DNA of 62,000 bases from Mesostigma viride (lineage: Eukaryota; Streptophyta; Mesostigmatophyceae; Mesostigmatales; Mesostigmataceae): assembly GCA_009746045.1 (NCBI GenBank), contig RPFO01000575.1, positions 1 through 62,000 on the forward strand, given 5' to 3'. Positions 24,601 to 36,000 of the stretch are shown here, one piece after another. The position numbers and the translations under genes were made by a program. The notes below the pieces were generated by a model that worked only from the letters and a program-made list of their open reading frames with translations, did no database searches and was not told where the DNA came from. Numbering within the stretch: the stretch's first letter is position 1; the number at the start of each line of letters is the position of its first letter.

Positions 24601-24749
24601 GGAGGGTGCTGGACGACCACCAGTGCGCGACTAGTGGCAGCACTGCCTTCCGGCCCTGATGGCGAAGCTGCAGCCGGAGCTGCAGACGTATTTTCATTGC
24701 CGAGCGCAGCCGCCAGGCTGCGTTGCGTCGAGGCGCGTTTATTCGCCAT
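21653..24749 (-). CDS. LINE ORF1-like RNA-binding protein, split by a DNA transposon
   Basis: Two pieces, 24749-23882 and 22184-21653, are separated by the TTAA element at 22185-23881. Leaving out the element and one TTAA copy keeps one open frame across the junction, about 466 codons in total. The N-terminus is Ala/Pro/Ser-rich, followed by a helical middle (FDVDGLFSTFNDARPSYFD, then ITAQLRDIDQRLKDNAIAIE). The C-terminal piece matches the L1 ORF1 RRM/CTD pattern (EEGENSEKLLRAFEREILGR, AAHRLPRARGKAGPPPLLL, then FKTPADKISFLRRRKRL). Such proteins bind the element RNA as trimers and act as chaperones. As it stands the ORF is disrupted after ADMLNP. The call rests on pattern and is good at superfamily level. 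Confidence 0.7.
22185..23881. mobile_element. TTAA-flanked non-autonomous DNA element, 1.7 kb (copy 1)
   Basis: Bounded by TTAA at 22185-22188 and 23878-23881. Immediately inside are inverted ends CCCCTAAATGGTC and GACCATTTAGGGG. TTAA duplication with ends beginning CCC is the signature of piggyBac-type transposition; Kolobok-type elements also use TTAA. The host sequence is the LINE ORF1 frame, whose continuity across the site confirms both boundaries. No transposase is encoded; internal ORFs are unrelated to known families. Relatives lie at 18943-20410 and 47530-48640. Confidence 0.88.
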
Positions 24750-24893
24750 ATAGTGCGTTATAGCTTTGGAAAATTATATCAGCATGTGCGTCTAAGAAAG
24801 ACGAAGCGATTGTGATATTCACAGCTGAATTCGGGGCTCAAACGTGAAAGTTATGAGCTCCGACAGCCATGGCTACCTCGTGGCTCGTGGCTC

Positions 24894-25904
24894 GTGGTCT
24901 CGAGGCCCACGCGCATGTGCGCCCAAAAGAATGTAGACAAGAAAACCCAGTACAATACCATGCACAGCATTTCATCGATCGTTACTCTAGTATACAGGGT
25001 GCAGACGCAGCTAACCATGAACAAAACGGATGACAAACTACGCGAAATGGTTGTACGCAGCCACCACGACAAACCGTTACATAAAAGTAGTAAGGAAGGA
25101 ACATCACTAAAACTTAGTTTTAAGTCCGGGATTACTTACCGAACGATAAAACCACTTTACCTCCTTCACGGCAGCGGCAGGGACTGCAAACTGGGCCTGG
25201 TCCAACTACAGCAAAAAAGGCTGGCTGACAGGCAGCAAGCTCATGACAGAAACGATGCCCCGAGGCTATTCTGGCCCACAGCGCTGATGAACTATGCGAT
25301 ATACTGCATCATAAGAAAAATAATCGTTGCGAAATATTCGATGATAAAACGGCAAATACCAAGTGCTAGCTTCATCGGCATCCCCGTGGTAGTAAACGCG
25401 TGTTGACGCAATAAAAACCAGCCCGAGATGATTGCGCGCCTCGTTAGAGGTTGCGCAACTAGGTCGATAGCATCTTTATGACGTATAAAGTGTGCCTACA
25501 AAATTTGGAACGAGTCCGTGCATGAATGCTCCTGCGCCAGTCAGTTTTCTGCACCGCCATGGCCGCAAATCTGCACGGACGTCAATATTTTACATTCACG
25601 TTTTCGTCCCCTTGAAAAGGGTATGTACCCCTTGTACTTGGGTCAATAATTAGTCCCTGTGTGTTGTCAGAATATAGTGATGTTTAGGTACGGGACGTAG
25701 TACACATCTACTGTAGCTGAAGACGCCTGGCTAAAAATATCACGGAAATACCTATGCGTGAATTCACAGCAAGATGTATCCTAGCAATCTTCGAAATCGA
25801 TCTCATGCTCATGATCTGTAATTAGAAAACACCTGTCTGTAATTAGTGAAACTAATCTGTAATTACCGGGCCTCAACTTTACTAATCTGTAAAATTCTCT
25901 TTTG
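24894..25904. other. Intergenic stretch, weak ORF only
   Basis: A 170-codon plus-strand ORF (24894-25406) has no recognised domain and codon composition like noncoding surroundings, so it is not called. The inverted partner of 16770-16910 lies at 25620-25760. Three copies of TCTGTAATTA occur at 25816-25865. Confidence 0.45.
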
Positions 25905-26564
25905 TTAAGGGGACTCGGCGCGGCGAATATTTTCCGCGCCAAAAAAATTCCGCGGTACCCTCCGTACCGTGAAAAGTGGGTGCACGGTGCGCGCACCCCT
26001 TGCGGAAGTGGCCATGGCGACTGCTTTTAGACGAAACGTGACAAATCTGGCCCGCGGAAAGCAGAAAAAATGCTCGATTGTTGGAGAAAATTAGTTACTG
26101 ATTCTAATTTATGGTGGGATGGTTGCGATCTATAATGTCGCGGGCTTTTTTTCTTTGCCATCGGCAGTAGGGGTCCGGCCTGAACTTCTGTCGGGATGAA
26201 TAAAGTATAATGGATGCCTGCCGGTGTGATTGTCGATTGTTGCCAGTTTTGATGGTCGTAAGGAAAGCTAGTTTAATGACGTTTCTATAGCCGTAAAAAT
26301 TCCCGCTGTTATCTTTACCTTTCCCGTCATTTTGCGGTAAGATAACATATAGGCCTGCGCGATGCGTGCCCAACCTCTCCATGAAAGGGTGGCCTTTCTT
26401 GTGCGCCTGGGCACGAATAGATGCCCGTTATGGTACGTTCTTGTATTAAACGTCTTAATCTAGCGTTTTCCTGTTTTCTTAGCTCGTTCAGCGTAAGCTT
26501 TTTGCCTTCTTTCCGGCCAGATGCTGCCTGGAAGTTGCGGGTCCTGGCGCCAGTGTAAAATCGT

Positions 26565-28065
26565 ACGTTATACGCGTTATGCGGTCACGGTGGAGTATAA
26601 TGTATAATACGGTATAATACGGTATTATACGTTATCGTACGGGCACTCTCAGAATACTCCGTTTCACACCATGTAACACACCCACCATCAATCCCCATGT
26701 TTTAAACACTGTTTAGGACAAAATACAGGGTTGCCCTACCCAAAATACTCAATGAGGTGTACATTGTGGACACGATGTAGCATGTAATACTGAGCTAAAG
26801 CTCGTCTTGCACATAGTAATGTGATCATAGTTAGTACTATACATGCAGTTCCAACTGGTGAGGAACCCTTGCACATGCATGCACTTGCTCTATTCATATT
26901 ATGTGCAAACGTGTGCATGCATAATTGTGTATATGTGTGTATATATCTGGCAGTGCATGCACGCAAATACAATTGATGCATTATATGTTTGCATTGTGCG
27001 ATGCTATGTGCATATACTGAGCTGCATGTGACTGTGTGTGACGATCCAGCCAGCCATGTGGCCCCTCGCCCTCGAGGCTGCCATGTGCTCAGCTAGCTTC
27101 CCATGAACATGGCCCTGGCAGCGCTAACTGCAAATCCCAACATATTGAATTCTTCTAGTTCTTGCCCAGATTAACAAAGCTTTCATCGCGTGCAGCAGCA
27201 ACCATGCCGTGGCTCCGGAGCAGGCAGGACCGGCACTTCGAGGAGATCAGATGCAGGCCGACGATGCAGTTGCATGCAGGCCGACGAACAAATGATAAAC
27301 TCCGGCCACCTGCTTTGCTAAATCCATGTGCTTCGTCTAGCCAGCATCAACATTTTATGACATGCAGACCAGAAGAATAAATACCCAAAGACCTTATGTC
27401 GGACAAACAAACCGATCTGACTCGGCAAAGCATTAGCAGTACCTCCTGCACAGTGCGGCCGAAATATCAGGACGTGATATAGCATGCGCTTCCCAACCGC
27501 GCCGTTGCCTGGGCGTGAATTTAACCATCCATTACCAATTGACTTATGACTACGTAGCTATCGATAGCCAAGCTGGCTAGTTCCTGCGCTTGTATGTTGT
27601 AAATAACGCAATCGCTAGGGTGCTATTCCGTGCTTTCGCCATGCAAGTCAGGCAAAATTGGGTAGGAATTCCTATGTACCGGTATGCACTAAGTGCTCAG
27701 TCAGCACGTAGGCTGCTCAGTGCTCGCCCCTCTGTGACTCCCTACCTACCGCCACGTTTCAATTTGCAATCCATGTGCTACCGTTCAGACCTGGTTCAGA
27801 CGGGTTAGTAGAGATACGAAAGCATGTGATCAATCTCACTGTCCGTAGTTTCAAGTCGTTGCAATGTTCCACTGTCATCACAGCCGCGCAAAAACAGCCT
27901 TGTTCCGCACTGAAACGCCAAAAAACGCCGGAAAATACGGTATTATACGTCATTATGCGTCATTATGCGCTAAAACGCATAAGTATGAAAAATTATGCGC
28001 TAAAACCAGCGCATAACGTATTATACCGTATAATACCGTATAATACGGCGCATAATTGTACACCG
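26565..28065. mobile_element. Insertion with AT-rich palindromic ends inside the TTAA element
   Basis: Absent from the sister copy at 48915-50815. Both ends carry repeats of TATAATACGGTAT and its complement (26590-26635 and 27935-28055); the right end can fold into a long hairpin built on TTATGCGCTAAAACC and CGTATTATACCGTATAATAC. The interior (26650-27930) has no ORF with recognised homology and several ATGCATGC-type words. Exact edges and target duplication could not be fixed. Confidence 0.55.
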
Positions 28066-29371
28066 CCTGGCGCTGCATCGCTGGATTCCTGGATGTCTTT
28101 TAGCAAGTTCGTCTGTGACGTGGCTGGCTTTCTGCAGCGCGTGGCCCGCAACCTGTCGGGAAGGTGTAACACGTAATGCTTTTATTTCCATGCTTCTCTG
28201 AAATTTCTTTTGCAGACAGTTGCAGTCAGTTGTAGACAGTTGTGTTCGAGGAAATTCACGCGGTCTTCCTAAGTAGCGGCATCATTTTCCCCAGACACTG
28301 ACGAGCTGGCACCTGTCCGGCTCCTAAAGAAAGTGGCTCGTGCTTGTTGGACTGAAAGGAGGCAGTGTGCATTTTGCGGGACACAATGCTTTGGTGGCAC
28401 ATGCGGCATCAGGTAGGTTGTTCCAATGGTCTCTTCACCTTTCCCACTGAGTAAATGATAGCCTTTGTCATGCTAACCAGAGCAGCTAGCCACAGGTTGG
28501 CTGGATAAAAAGTCAGCTTATTTTCTCTTTATATACTGCGTGCTGTGGTCCTCCACGTGTCCGGCTTGTTGGGCATTTTGGAAGAGGGTTTTTAATGTGT
28601 TGTTGGGTGCAACAACTTGGTTGTTGGCACAAAATCACACATTATTAGACTGAGATAGCCATTACATATGCTGCTCAGGCGTGTCGTCCTACCAGCCTTG
28701 TTGTTAAGGGTTGACTCACAAGGCTGGCTGTGCCGATGGAGGGGTGGGGCGTATGACGCTCCGGACATCCTCCCCACACTCCGTGATCAAAGTGGGCATG
28801 TTTTTGGGTGTCTAGGGTAGCAAAACGGCAGATGTCATTTTGGCTCAGCACTAGCTCAATTCTCTTTTAGCGTCTAACCAGGTGGCATCACAGGAAAATC
28901 AATAACTTGAGCTACGCTTGTCAGAATGAGCTCAAACTTTGGGGTTGTTTCCCCCCACTCAGTGGAATTTCGCGTGTATGGATGACCCCATTCGATGTGT
29001 TGATGATTTGATTTATTTTTTTTGGCTCAAAAAAGTACCCATTTTGCGGGGAAATTAATAACTCAAACAAATGTGATTATTTTGACCATGTGAATAGTCC
29101 AGATTTTTTAGAAGTGGGGGAACTTTGCAGGAATGTATGGGCAGGTCATTTGGATAAGTGGTTTGTCTTGGGCAAAATATCTCATAATAGCGTCTTTTTC
29201 TATTTTTAGCTCGCCACCGGTGCGTGGTTGGGGGTAGTAACCCCAACAAGTGGTGGCATGAATGTCCAAACATCATATTTATGGTACTCAATCATCACTA
29301 GATGGTTCCTAAGTGCATGGGAACTCATATTCATTTAAGTCAGTTTTTCAGGCTTTTGGACGTGCGAGTCC

Positions 29372-29581
29372 GGAAGCGCATAATTTGGCTCTGATGACAC
29401 AAACTCTAGTGCGGGGGTGAGTGCGGGGTTCCGGGACACCACCGCACTAAGTCCGACGCGCCTGCCCAGGCCACGCCGCGCCGGACCGGCACACGAGTTA
29501 CGCGGGAAAAAAGGGCCTGCCGCGCCAATTACTGTAGGACTTGGCTAATTTCTTTGTTGACTACAAGCGCAGTCAAGGATG
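29372..29581 (+). repeat. Left terminal inverted repeat of the MULE
   Basis: Reverse complement of 39878-40087 with no mismatch seen. It is GC-rich in the middle (GCCTGCCCAGGCCACGCCGC) and ends at TCAAGGATG, after which similarity stops abruptly. It likely holds the transposase binding site and promoter elements. Confidence 0.92.
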
Positions 29582-32160
29582 CAATTGGCATCATTGCATT
29601 ATTTTTGCCAAGGTGCTGGCAATTTACGCTTGAAGGTGGCAAAAATCTGGTTTCTTTGTGATGCAGTAGTGACTATTGCCTGGCAATTGCGCAGCCGGGA
29701 AGTTGGGCGACGAGAATGCCATGGTTGTTCTAAAGTATAATCATCGGACCCTAATTTGTCTAAAGTAGGAGACAAACAGTCTTTGACGTCCCTGGGATCC
29801 ATAGCAATAAAAATTCTGCTTTCTCTACTCGCAGTAATGTCGGCACACTTAGTTTCCTCTTCGAATCGATCTTTTGTCTGGCAATCTTTCCCTCTCTCGT
29901 TTTTTTCTCCCTCCCTCCCTCCCTTGCTCGCTCCCTCCCTCCGTCTCATGCGTTCCTCCAACGTCCCGTCCTGTCTTCTTCCCCCCACCCTGCCTTCTCT
30001 CGTTAGCTTCCGAGCTTTTTATGCATTGCCTCTCCATACCTCGCTACCAAGTTTCCAAGTAGACCTTGAAGAGATATACCGGGAAATGCGTCTGGACGCG
30101 GTCATCGTGCGCGCCTTTCTCTTCTGATTTTCTGCGTAAAGCTTGGTAGCACACCTTGTCGGCCCTCGCGGAACTGTCAGCCCGTATCTGGGAACTGGAC
30201 CACATGTATCTGTTACAGTATCTTGCTTATTTTGCGTAGGTTGCTAGTGTTGCTGTATCCTTCAAGTTTAGTGTTGCAGAGTGTGACTGACCACTGTATC
30301 ATTTGGTGATGGGTTTGTTGAATGCTGGGTTTGTTCTTGTATGAGTGTTTGTATAGGGATCCTTGTGTCCTAAAGTAGAAAGCTTGTCGTTGATACTGCT
30401 TCTTCTTTTTTTAGAGTAGCCCTTGGGACATGCAGGCAAGGATGGCATTACAAATATCAATGAAATACAGTACCAAGCTTTTTACCACTGACGTGCATTG
30501 TAAAATAGGTGCAGGCAACTGCCGTGCACATGCCGTGCCTGAAAATTGTTGAGCCCATGGTGAGCTTTTTTGCTTATTTGGTAATTACAGCGTCAATACG
30601 TTGTCTAATGTCAACCAACGTGGATCGACCTGGGCTGAGGTTGTCAGTGTGTGCGTAAATGTAAAGCACACATGTATGGCTCGCATGTTTGGGAGCCGAT
30701 CCTAGCCGAATCACACTTTGTTGGCACCCATGCCTGCAGCTAGTGGGGTCTTTGTGGCTAGGTACCTTGGGACAGTGTTGGGGTTGGCTAGCTAGACTAC
30801 GTGCAAGATGATTCCACCACTGGCCATCAGTGGCTCGGTCCTTAGAGCAGCCAACATACCAGCATACTCGCGCATATTTCAGCTTTAGCACACCCACAGT
30901 TTGCCATAGTCCAACGAGCGTTGAACGCAGCTGTGGCCTGCCTTCGGGCATGAGTGAGGACGCAGGTGTCTTTGCCCCTTTCCCACTGTGCAACTTACAG
31001 GGACTGGAAAGCACTCTAGGTGCTACATGCCCACCCCACCGAGGCATGCTATAATTTATTTAATTTAATTTTGGAGCAGGAAACATGTTCCTGTCATCCA
31101 TGAGATAGCGGCCATTGGCATTGTGAGGATGAATGCACGTCAGATCATATAGTAAGAATTTGGACAATCAAGAATGTGTTTGACGCTCTTTCAACCCAAA
31201 TTAAGGTTTGACTGATAATTTGGTCGGGGCTCATTGCTCAACCATTCCAATGGGGATGTATGCTCGTTGACGCAGTCAATCATGACATCTTATGATTATT
31301 ACTTACGGCAACGTGACGTGTGGATCCGCCAATAAATTAGCTATCAAGGTCAACCAGCATCGGCATGCATTATTAAATCAGCAGACGCATTAATTAATTA
31401 ATTAATTAGACTCGTGCTCCTGTTGGGGAGTCACGGAGCATTAACCCCGATGAATGGATGGATGGGTGCACACAGCAGACGCATGCATGTGTTGAATGTT
31501 AGCAACGCATACCTTGTGTTGGCCGGCCACCTGCAAAATTACTGACCAGGTAGATGTTGAAGAACCTCACAATCATCCAGTTGTCGCATGGATCCTAGCT
31601 AGCCCACGAGGAAAATTTTCAAGGTGCCCAGTTTTATAGCAGTATGCATATAAGACACATGATACTGCACCACTGCGGCTAGCTTATGACTGTCCCCATC
31701 CCCCCTTCCCCATTCCATCAGGAAATATGCTGACGCTGTCTACGTGTTTATTAATTTATTCATTCATGACTGTGTAACATGGCCAACGTGAAGGCAGGCC
31801 TTTATGATAATGGGCCCTTCAACTCGAGAGCTCCATCCATTGCAGCCCTTGGGCATTTGCAGCTGCCAGCTGATAATGCTCCAATATGAGGGTAGTCTTG
31901 GAATCTTCATGCCGAAAGCTCGGTCACCACCTCCTGCATTAAGAGCAAATAGACAAGCACTGAGTTTAGAACCCTGGACTCAACCACACACAAACAATGA
32001 TTCGTGACAAGCTATGGATGAAAAACTTCAGGAATCTCTTTTTCTAATTGCGTACATATGGGCATTACCTGCACATGCACAACCACAATACAATAACGGG
32101 GGAGAAAAAGGGAAAAGGAAGCCCAGCAGAGAGAGACGCAGTGAGAGGGAGTTCGTTAGG
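29582..32160. other. Left interior of the MULE, no gene seen
   Basis: Contains a pyrimidine-rich tract (29885-30000, CTCCCTCCCTCC) and a 157-codon minus-strand ORF (30574-31047) without recognised domains. There is a small LINE-tail insertion at 31391-31472. The simple tracts TTAATTTATTCATTCATGAC (31751-31770) and TTTATTTAATTTAATTTTGG (about 31056-31075) are present. Nothing here can be assigned a function. Confidence 0.5.
31391..31472 (-). mobile_element. 82-bp 5'-truncated LINE micro-insertion
   Basis: Flanked by the 12-bp duplication CAGCAGACGCAT (31379-31390 and 31473-31484). One end is the simple tail TTAATTAATTAATTAATTAG and the body reads GTGCTCCTGTTGGGGAGTCA. Duplication plus a short tandem tail is the hallmark of target-primed reverse transcription with a minimal 3' end. 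Confidence 0.75.
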
Positions 32161-32161
32161 T

Positions 32162-32744
32162 TGGCAGTCGGGCAGTCGGGCAGTTGGGCAGTCGGGCAGT
32201 CGGGCAGTCGGGCAGTCGGGCAGTCGGGCAGTCGGGCAGTCGGGCAGTCGGGCAGTCGGGCAGTCGGGCAGTCGGGCAGTCGGGCAGTCGGGCAGTCGGG
32301 CAGTCGGGCAGTCGGGCAGTCGGGCAGTCGGGCAGTCGGGCAGTCGGGCAGTCGGGCAGTCGGGCAGTCGGGCAGTCGGGCAGTCGGGCAGTCGGGCAGT
32401 CGGGCAGTCGGGCAGTCGGGCAGTCGGGAAGTCGGGCAGTCGGGAAGTCGGGCAGTCGGGCAGTCGGGCAGTCGGCAGTCGGGCAGTCGGGCAGTCGGGC
32501 AGTCGGGCAGTCGGGCAGTCGGGCAGTCGGGCAGTCGGGCAGTCGGGCAGTCGGGCAGTCGGGCAGTCGGGCAGTCGGGCAGTCGGGCAGTCGGGCAGTC
32601 GGGCAGTCGGGCAGTCGGGCAGTCGGGCAGTCGGGCAGTCGGGCAGTCGGGCAGTCGGGCAGTCGGGCAGTCGGGCAGTCGGGCAGTCGGGCAGTCGGGC
32701 AGTCGGGCAGTCGGGCAGTCGGGCCGTCGGGCAGTCGGGCAGTC
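32162..32744. repeat. GGGCAGTC 8-bp satellite, about 73 copies
   Basis: A nearly uninterrupted array of GGGCAGTC. Variants are GGGAAGTC (about 32427 and 32443), one 7-bp unit near 32474 and GGGCCGTC near 32725. Every unit has a G-triplet separated by five bases, so any four consecutive units meet the usual G-quadruplex pattern. Because 8 is not a multiple of 3 and no frame contains a stop, all six frames are open; the long GQSGSRAV-type ORFs are artefacts. Confidence 0.97.
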
Positions 32745-32930
<186 letters not shown>

Positions 32931-33055
32931 GCGCGCGCCCCCGCCCCTGCCCCCGCCCACACACAACATGCCTGTGAGGAATGACTTCGCCGAAGGACAT
33001 TGGCTCTTGCACAGTGTATTACCTCCACATGTATGCCTCGGCAGCTTGAGCTCCA

Positions 33056-36000
33056 TCACAAGCCGTGGTCGACAGCCGCTTGGCCGCCTTCCGGCATGGC
33101 CAATGATGAATCCGACGCTTCAGCAAGTGGAAAAGAACATAGTGGATTGCTTTGGGCTCGGGACCCCGCACCATTGCTTGCCTCACTGGCAGCATCTTTC
33201 TGCAATCGGCCCATGACGCTCAGCTTCTGTTTCTTTGCCCCACCATTCCGACGGACAAATGCACGTTTGACACCACATTGTTGCCCGAATACAGCGGGGT
33301 CGTGCCGAATGTCTCGAGTGCCTCTCCTGACCGCAGGTTTATCAACAGGGCGCAAGGTAGGTGTAGGCGGAACATTGCCCACTGCTGCCCTTTGCCTATC
33401 CAAGCGCACAAAGTCTTCAATTTGTCGCGCCACGTCCGCCAAAGCTAGACTTGTGAGCTCTTGGGCGCGCCGCAAACCATCCTCGGTTGCCGCCCCATCC
33501 CATGCAGCCTCGATTCGGCTAAGCATCTGCCGATTCTTCTCCTTCACGGAAGATGATGCTTGACCTTTGTCGTGATTGGCAGGTTGACCAAAGTCGGGTG
33601 GCTGGGCGTCATCGGGAGTTTCATCGACGTCAGCCGTGTCAGGAAAATCCGAAGCCTCCCCTTTCTCAGATGGAGTTGCCTTGTTTCTCACCCAGAGCAA
33701 TTCCTCAAGGAAGTGCACACAAGAGTGCTTGTTTGGCGGAACACCGAATGCTGCCCGGCGTTTGATCACAAGCTCAATGTCCTCACGGGTAGCCACACCG
33801 GAGAGCATGAGGTCGACCAAGAAATGATGACAAATGTTTCCTGTTTTAGAGTCGGTGCAGTCGCAAGTGGCCGTGTTAGAGTTGAGGTCAATATTAAATG
33901 ACCTCACGCAAGTCACGAAATCCACCACAACGCGACGGGATGTGCAAGAACCATCCGTGACCATCTCCGCCCAGCAGCTCCTGGTTTTACCTTGCTGTAT
34001 TTCCGCTTGGAGATTACACGCCTTGTCAAGCTCCGCCATCTCTTCTTTCCGCCGACGGTGATTTATGATGACACCACGGGTTTTGAGCTGTTGGTCCCTT
34101 TCCAGCCACCCAACAATCAACCCAAACATGTAAATTAGCCAGTCAAGACGTTGGCGCCCACGGTTATGCAGCCAAGTATACTTGAGGGTTCGATGATACC
34201 GTTCAAGAATATTGTTCGTATCATGTTGGGCATAATCCGCCACCCTAAACGCTTTCGCCCACATGTGCAGCTTGTCCTCCCATTGACTGCGCATGTAGTC
34301 GACAAATGCGGGGGTAATGGGGTCCCACTTGGTATAAAACTGGGTGAGCCGGCATTGCACCGCACGTACTTGCGCCTCCGCATCCCCGGCAAGGCGCGAG
34401 CTCATGTAATACAAGATGGCATTAAGCTCTTCCATCAGTTCCATACGGACCTTGGCACCTTTCACCTTTGTTAATAGGTTCGTGCACCAAGCGCGCTGGA
34501 CGTGCCATGAACACAAAAAGATCTTGGTAGCTGGGAACACCCGCTTCAATGCGTTCATTTCAGCGTTTGAACAATCGATGATGATTGTCAACGGGGGCTT
34601 CGTTTCACAGCCATCCACCACAGCTTCTAGAAATGCCTCATACACGGCACTGGTCTCCGCGCTGGCAAGGCACCAAGCCACTGGCACACCATTACCAAAA
34701 GCATCCACGACCATGAGCGTCACCAGTGAGAAACCCATGGTGGATACCCCAAATGTGCTATCCAAAAATGCCTTCTTTTGCCCATGCAGTTTATACATTT
34801 CCCGCTGCCATGCATTCTGGTACACTAGCACAAAGGGGGAAAGTTGGACTGTACCGTCCGGGGTCATCTCCTGGGGTTGGTAGTAGCGGACGTTGTCCCC
34901 CAAGCGCGCTGCCCATAATTCCACGCTTTCTGCTTCTTCTGCATGGAACTTCCACGCCGTTGAAAGCAACTTGTCTTCCATGTTTCTCACATCCGCTGCA
35001 GTCAACGCGTAGTCCCTTTGCTTGATAGCCTCCTCGGATCCCAGCAAGTCCTCTAAGCTTCTCTGCCATTCTCGGATGATAGCATTACAATTAGCCCGCT
35101 GCCCATCCTTCAGGTCACTCATCTTACCGCATAGAAACTCCCGGCAACGTTCGCTTAGTCGTTGTCCACCTTCGTAGATGTCCCTGGCCAGCCCAGTTGC
35201 CCCATGCTCATGCCTGAACTCGGAGTACGTGATATATGATGTGCCGAGGTTCTCACGTAACTCCACGATACGCCATGAAACCCGACATCCAACGCACATC
35301 TCACCCCTCAATTTAGACGCCCGCGCCTTAGGGTGCCCACGCGGCAGTTTCTTTGGGTTGACCCTGCAGCTGCCATACCTCGCACAGGTGTACCGCGCAA
35401 ATGCCTTGTTGGCACTTGGGTGACGCTCATGGTCCTTTCCACCCCCATCTTCCTCCTCATCCCCAGAATCGCTGTCCGGATCATCCTCCTGCACTTCTTG
35501 TCCGGCAGCTAATGTTGATGATGCACCCCGCGGGGCGGAGGGCACCGCAGCCGGGGCGCATGGCACGGCAGCCGGGGCGGAGGGCACGGCAGCCGGGGCG
35601 CAGGGCACGGCAGCCGGGGCGGAGGGCACCGCAGCCGGGGCGGAGGGCACCGCAGCCGGGGCGGAGGGCACAGCACCCGGGGCGCAGGGCACCGCAGCCG
35701 GGGCGGAGGGCACAGCAGCCGGGGCGCAGGGCACCGCAGCCGGGGCGGAGGGCACGGCAGCCGGGGCGGAGGGCGCCGCAGCCGGGGCGGAGGGCACCGC
35801 AGCCGGGGCGCAGGGCACGGCAGCCGGGGCGGAGGGCACGGCAGCCGGGGCGCAGGGCATGGCAGCCGGGGCGCAGGGCACGGCAGCCGGGGCGCAGGGC
35901 ACGGAAGCCGGGGCGGAGGGCACCACAGCCGGGGCGGAGGGCACAGCAGCCGGGGCGGAGGGCACCGCAGCCGGGGCGGAGGGCACAGCAGCCGGGGCGC

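Larger units (their letters stand above)
21195..24880 (-). mobile_element. ORF1-only LINE (half-LINE), interrupted
   Basis: A minus-strand unit with an L1-type ORF1, a short 3' region and an (ATTCA)n-type tail at 21195-21222, with no reverse transcriptase between ORF1 and tail. Its last ~60 bp before the tail resemble those of the RT-bearing LINE at 43.6 kb (shared TATGTGCTACAT, GAGT-ATGTTA then an ATT-rich tail). That suggests the truncated form is mobilised in trans, as for mammalian HAL1. The 5' limit is approximate and no target duplication was found. Confidence 0.65.

Noticed and set aside
24894-25406. 170-codon ORF
   Set aside because: No recognised domain, composition like the flanks, and no splice or family support.
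16770-25760. A 9-kb transposon defined by the inverted pair 16770-16910 / 25620-25760
   Set aside because: Similarity stops on both sides without matching ends or target duplication; it is more simply two copies of one dispersed repeat.
32162-32744. CRISPR-like array
   Set aside because: The units are contiguous without spacers, 8 bp long, and the DNA is eukaryotic. It is a satellite.
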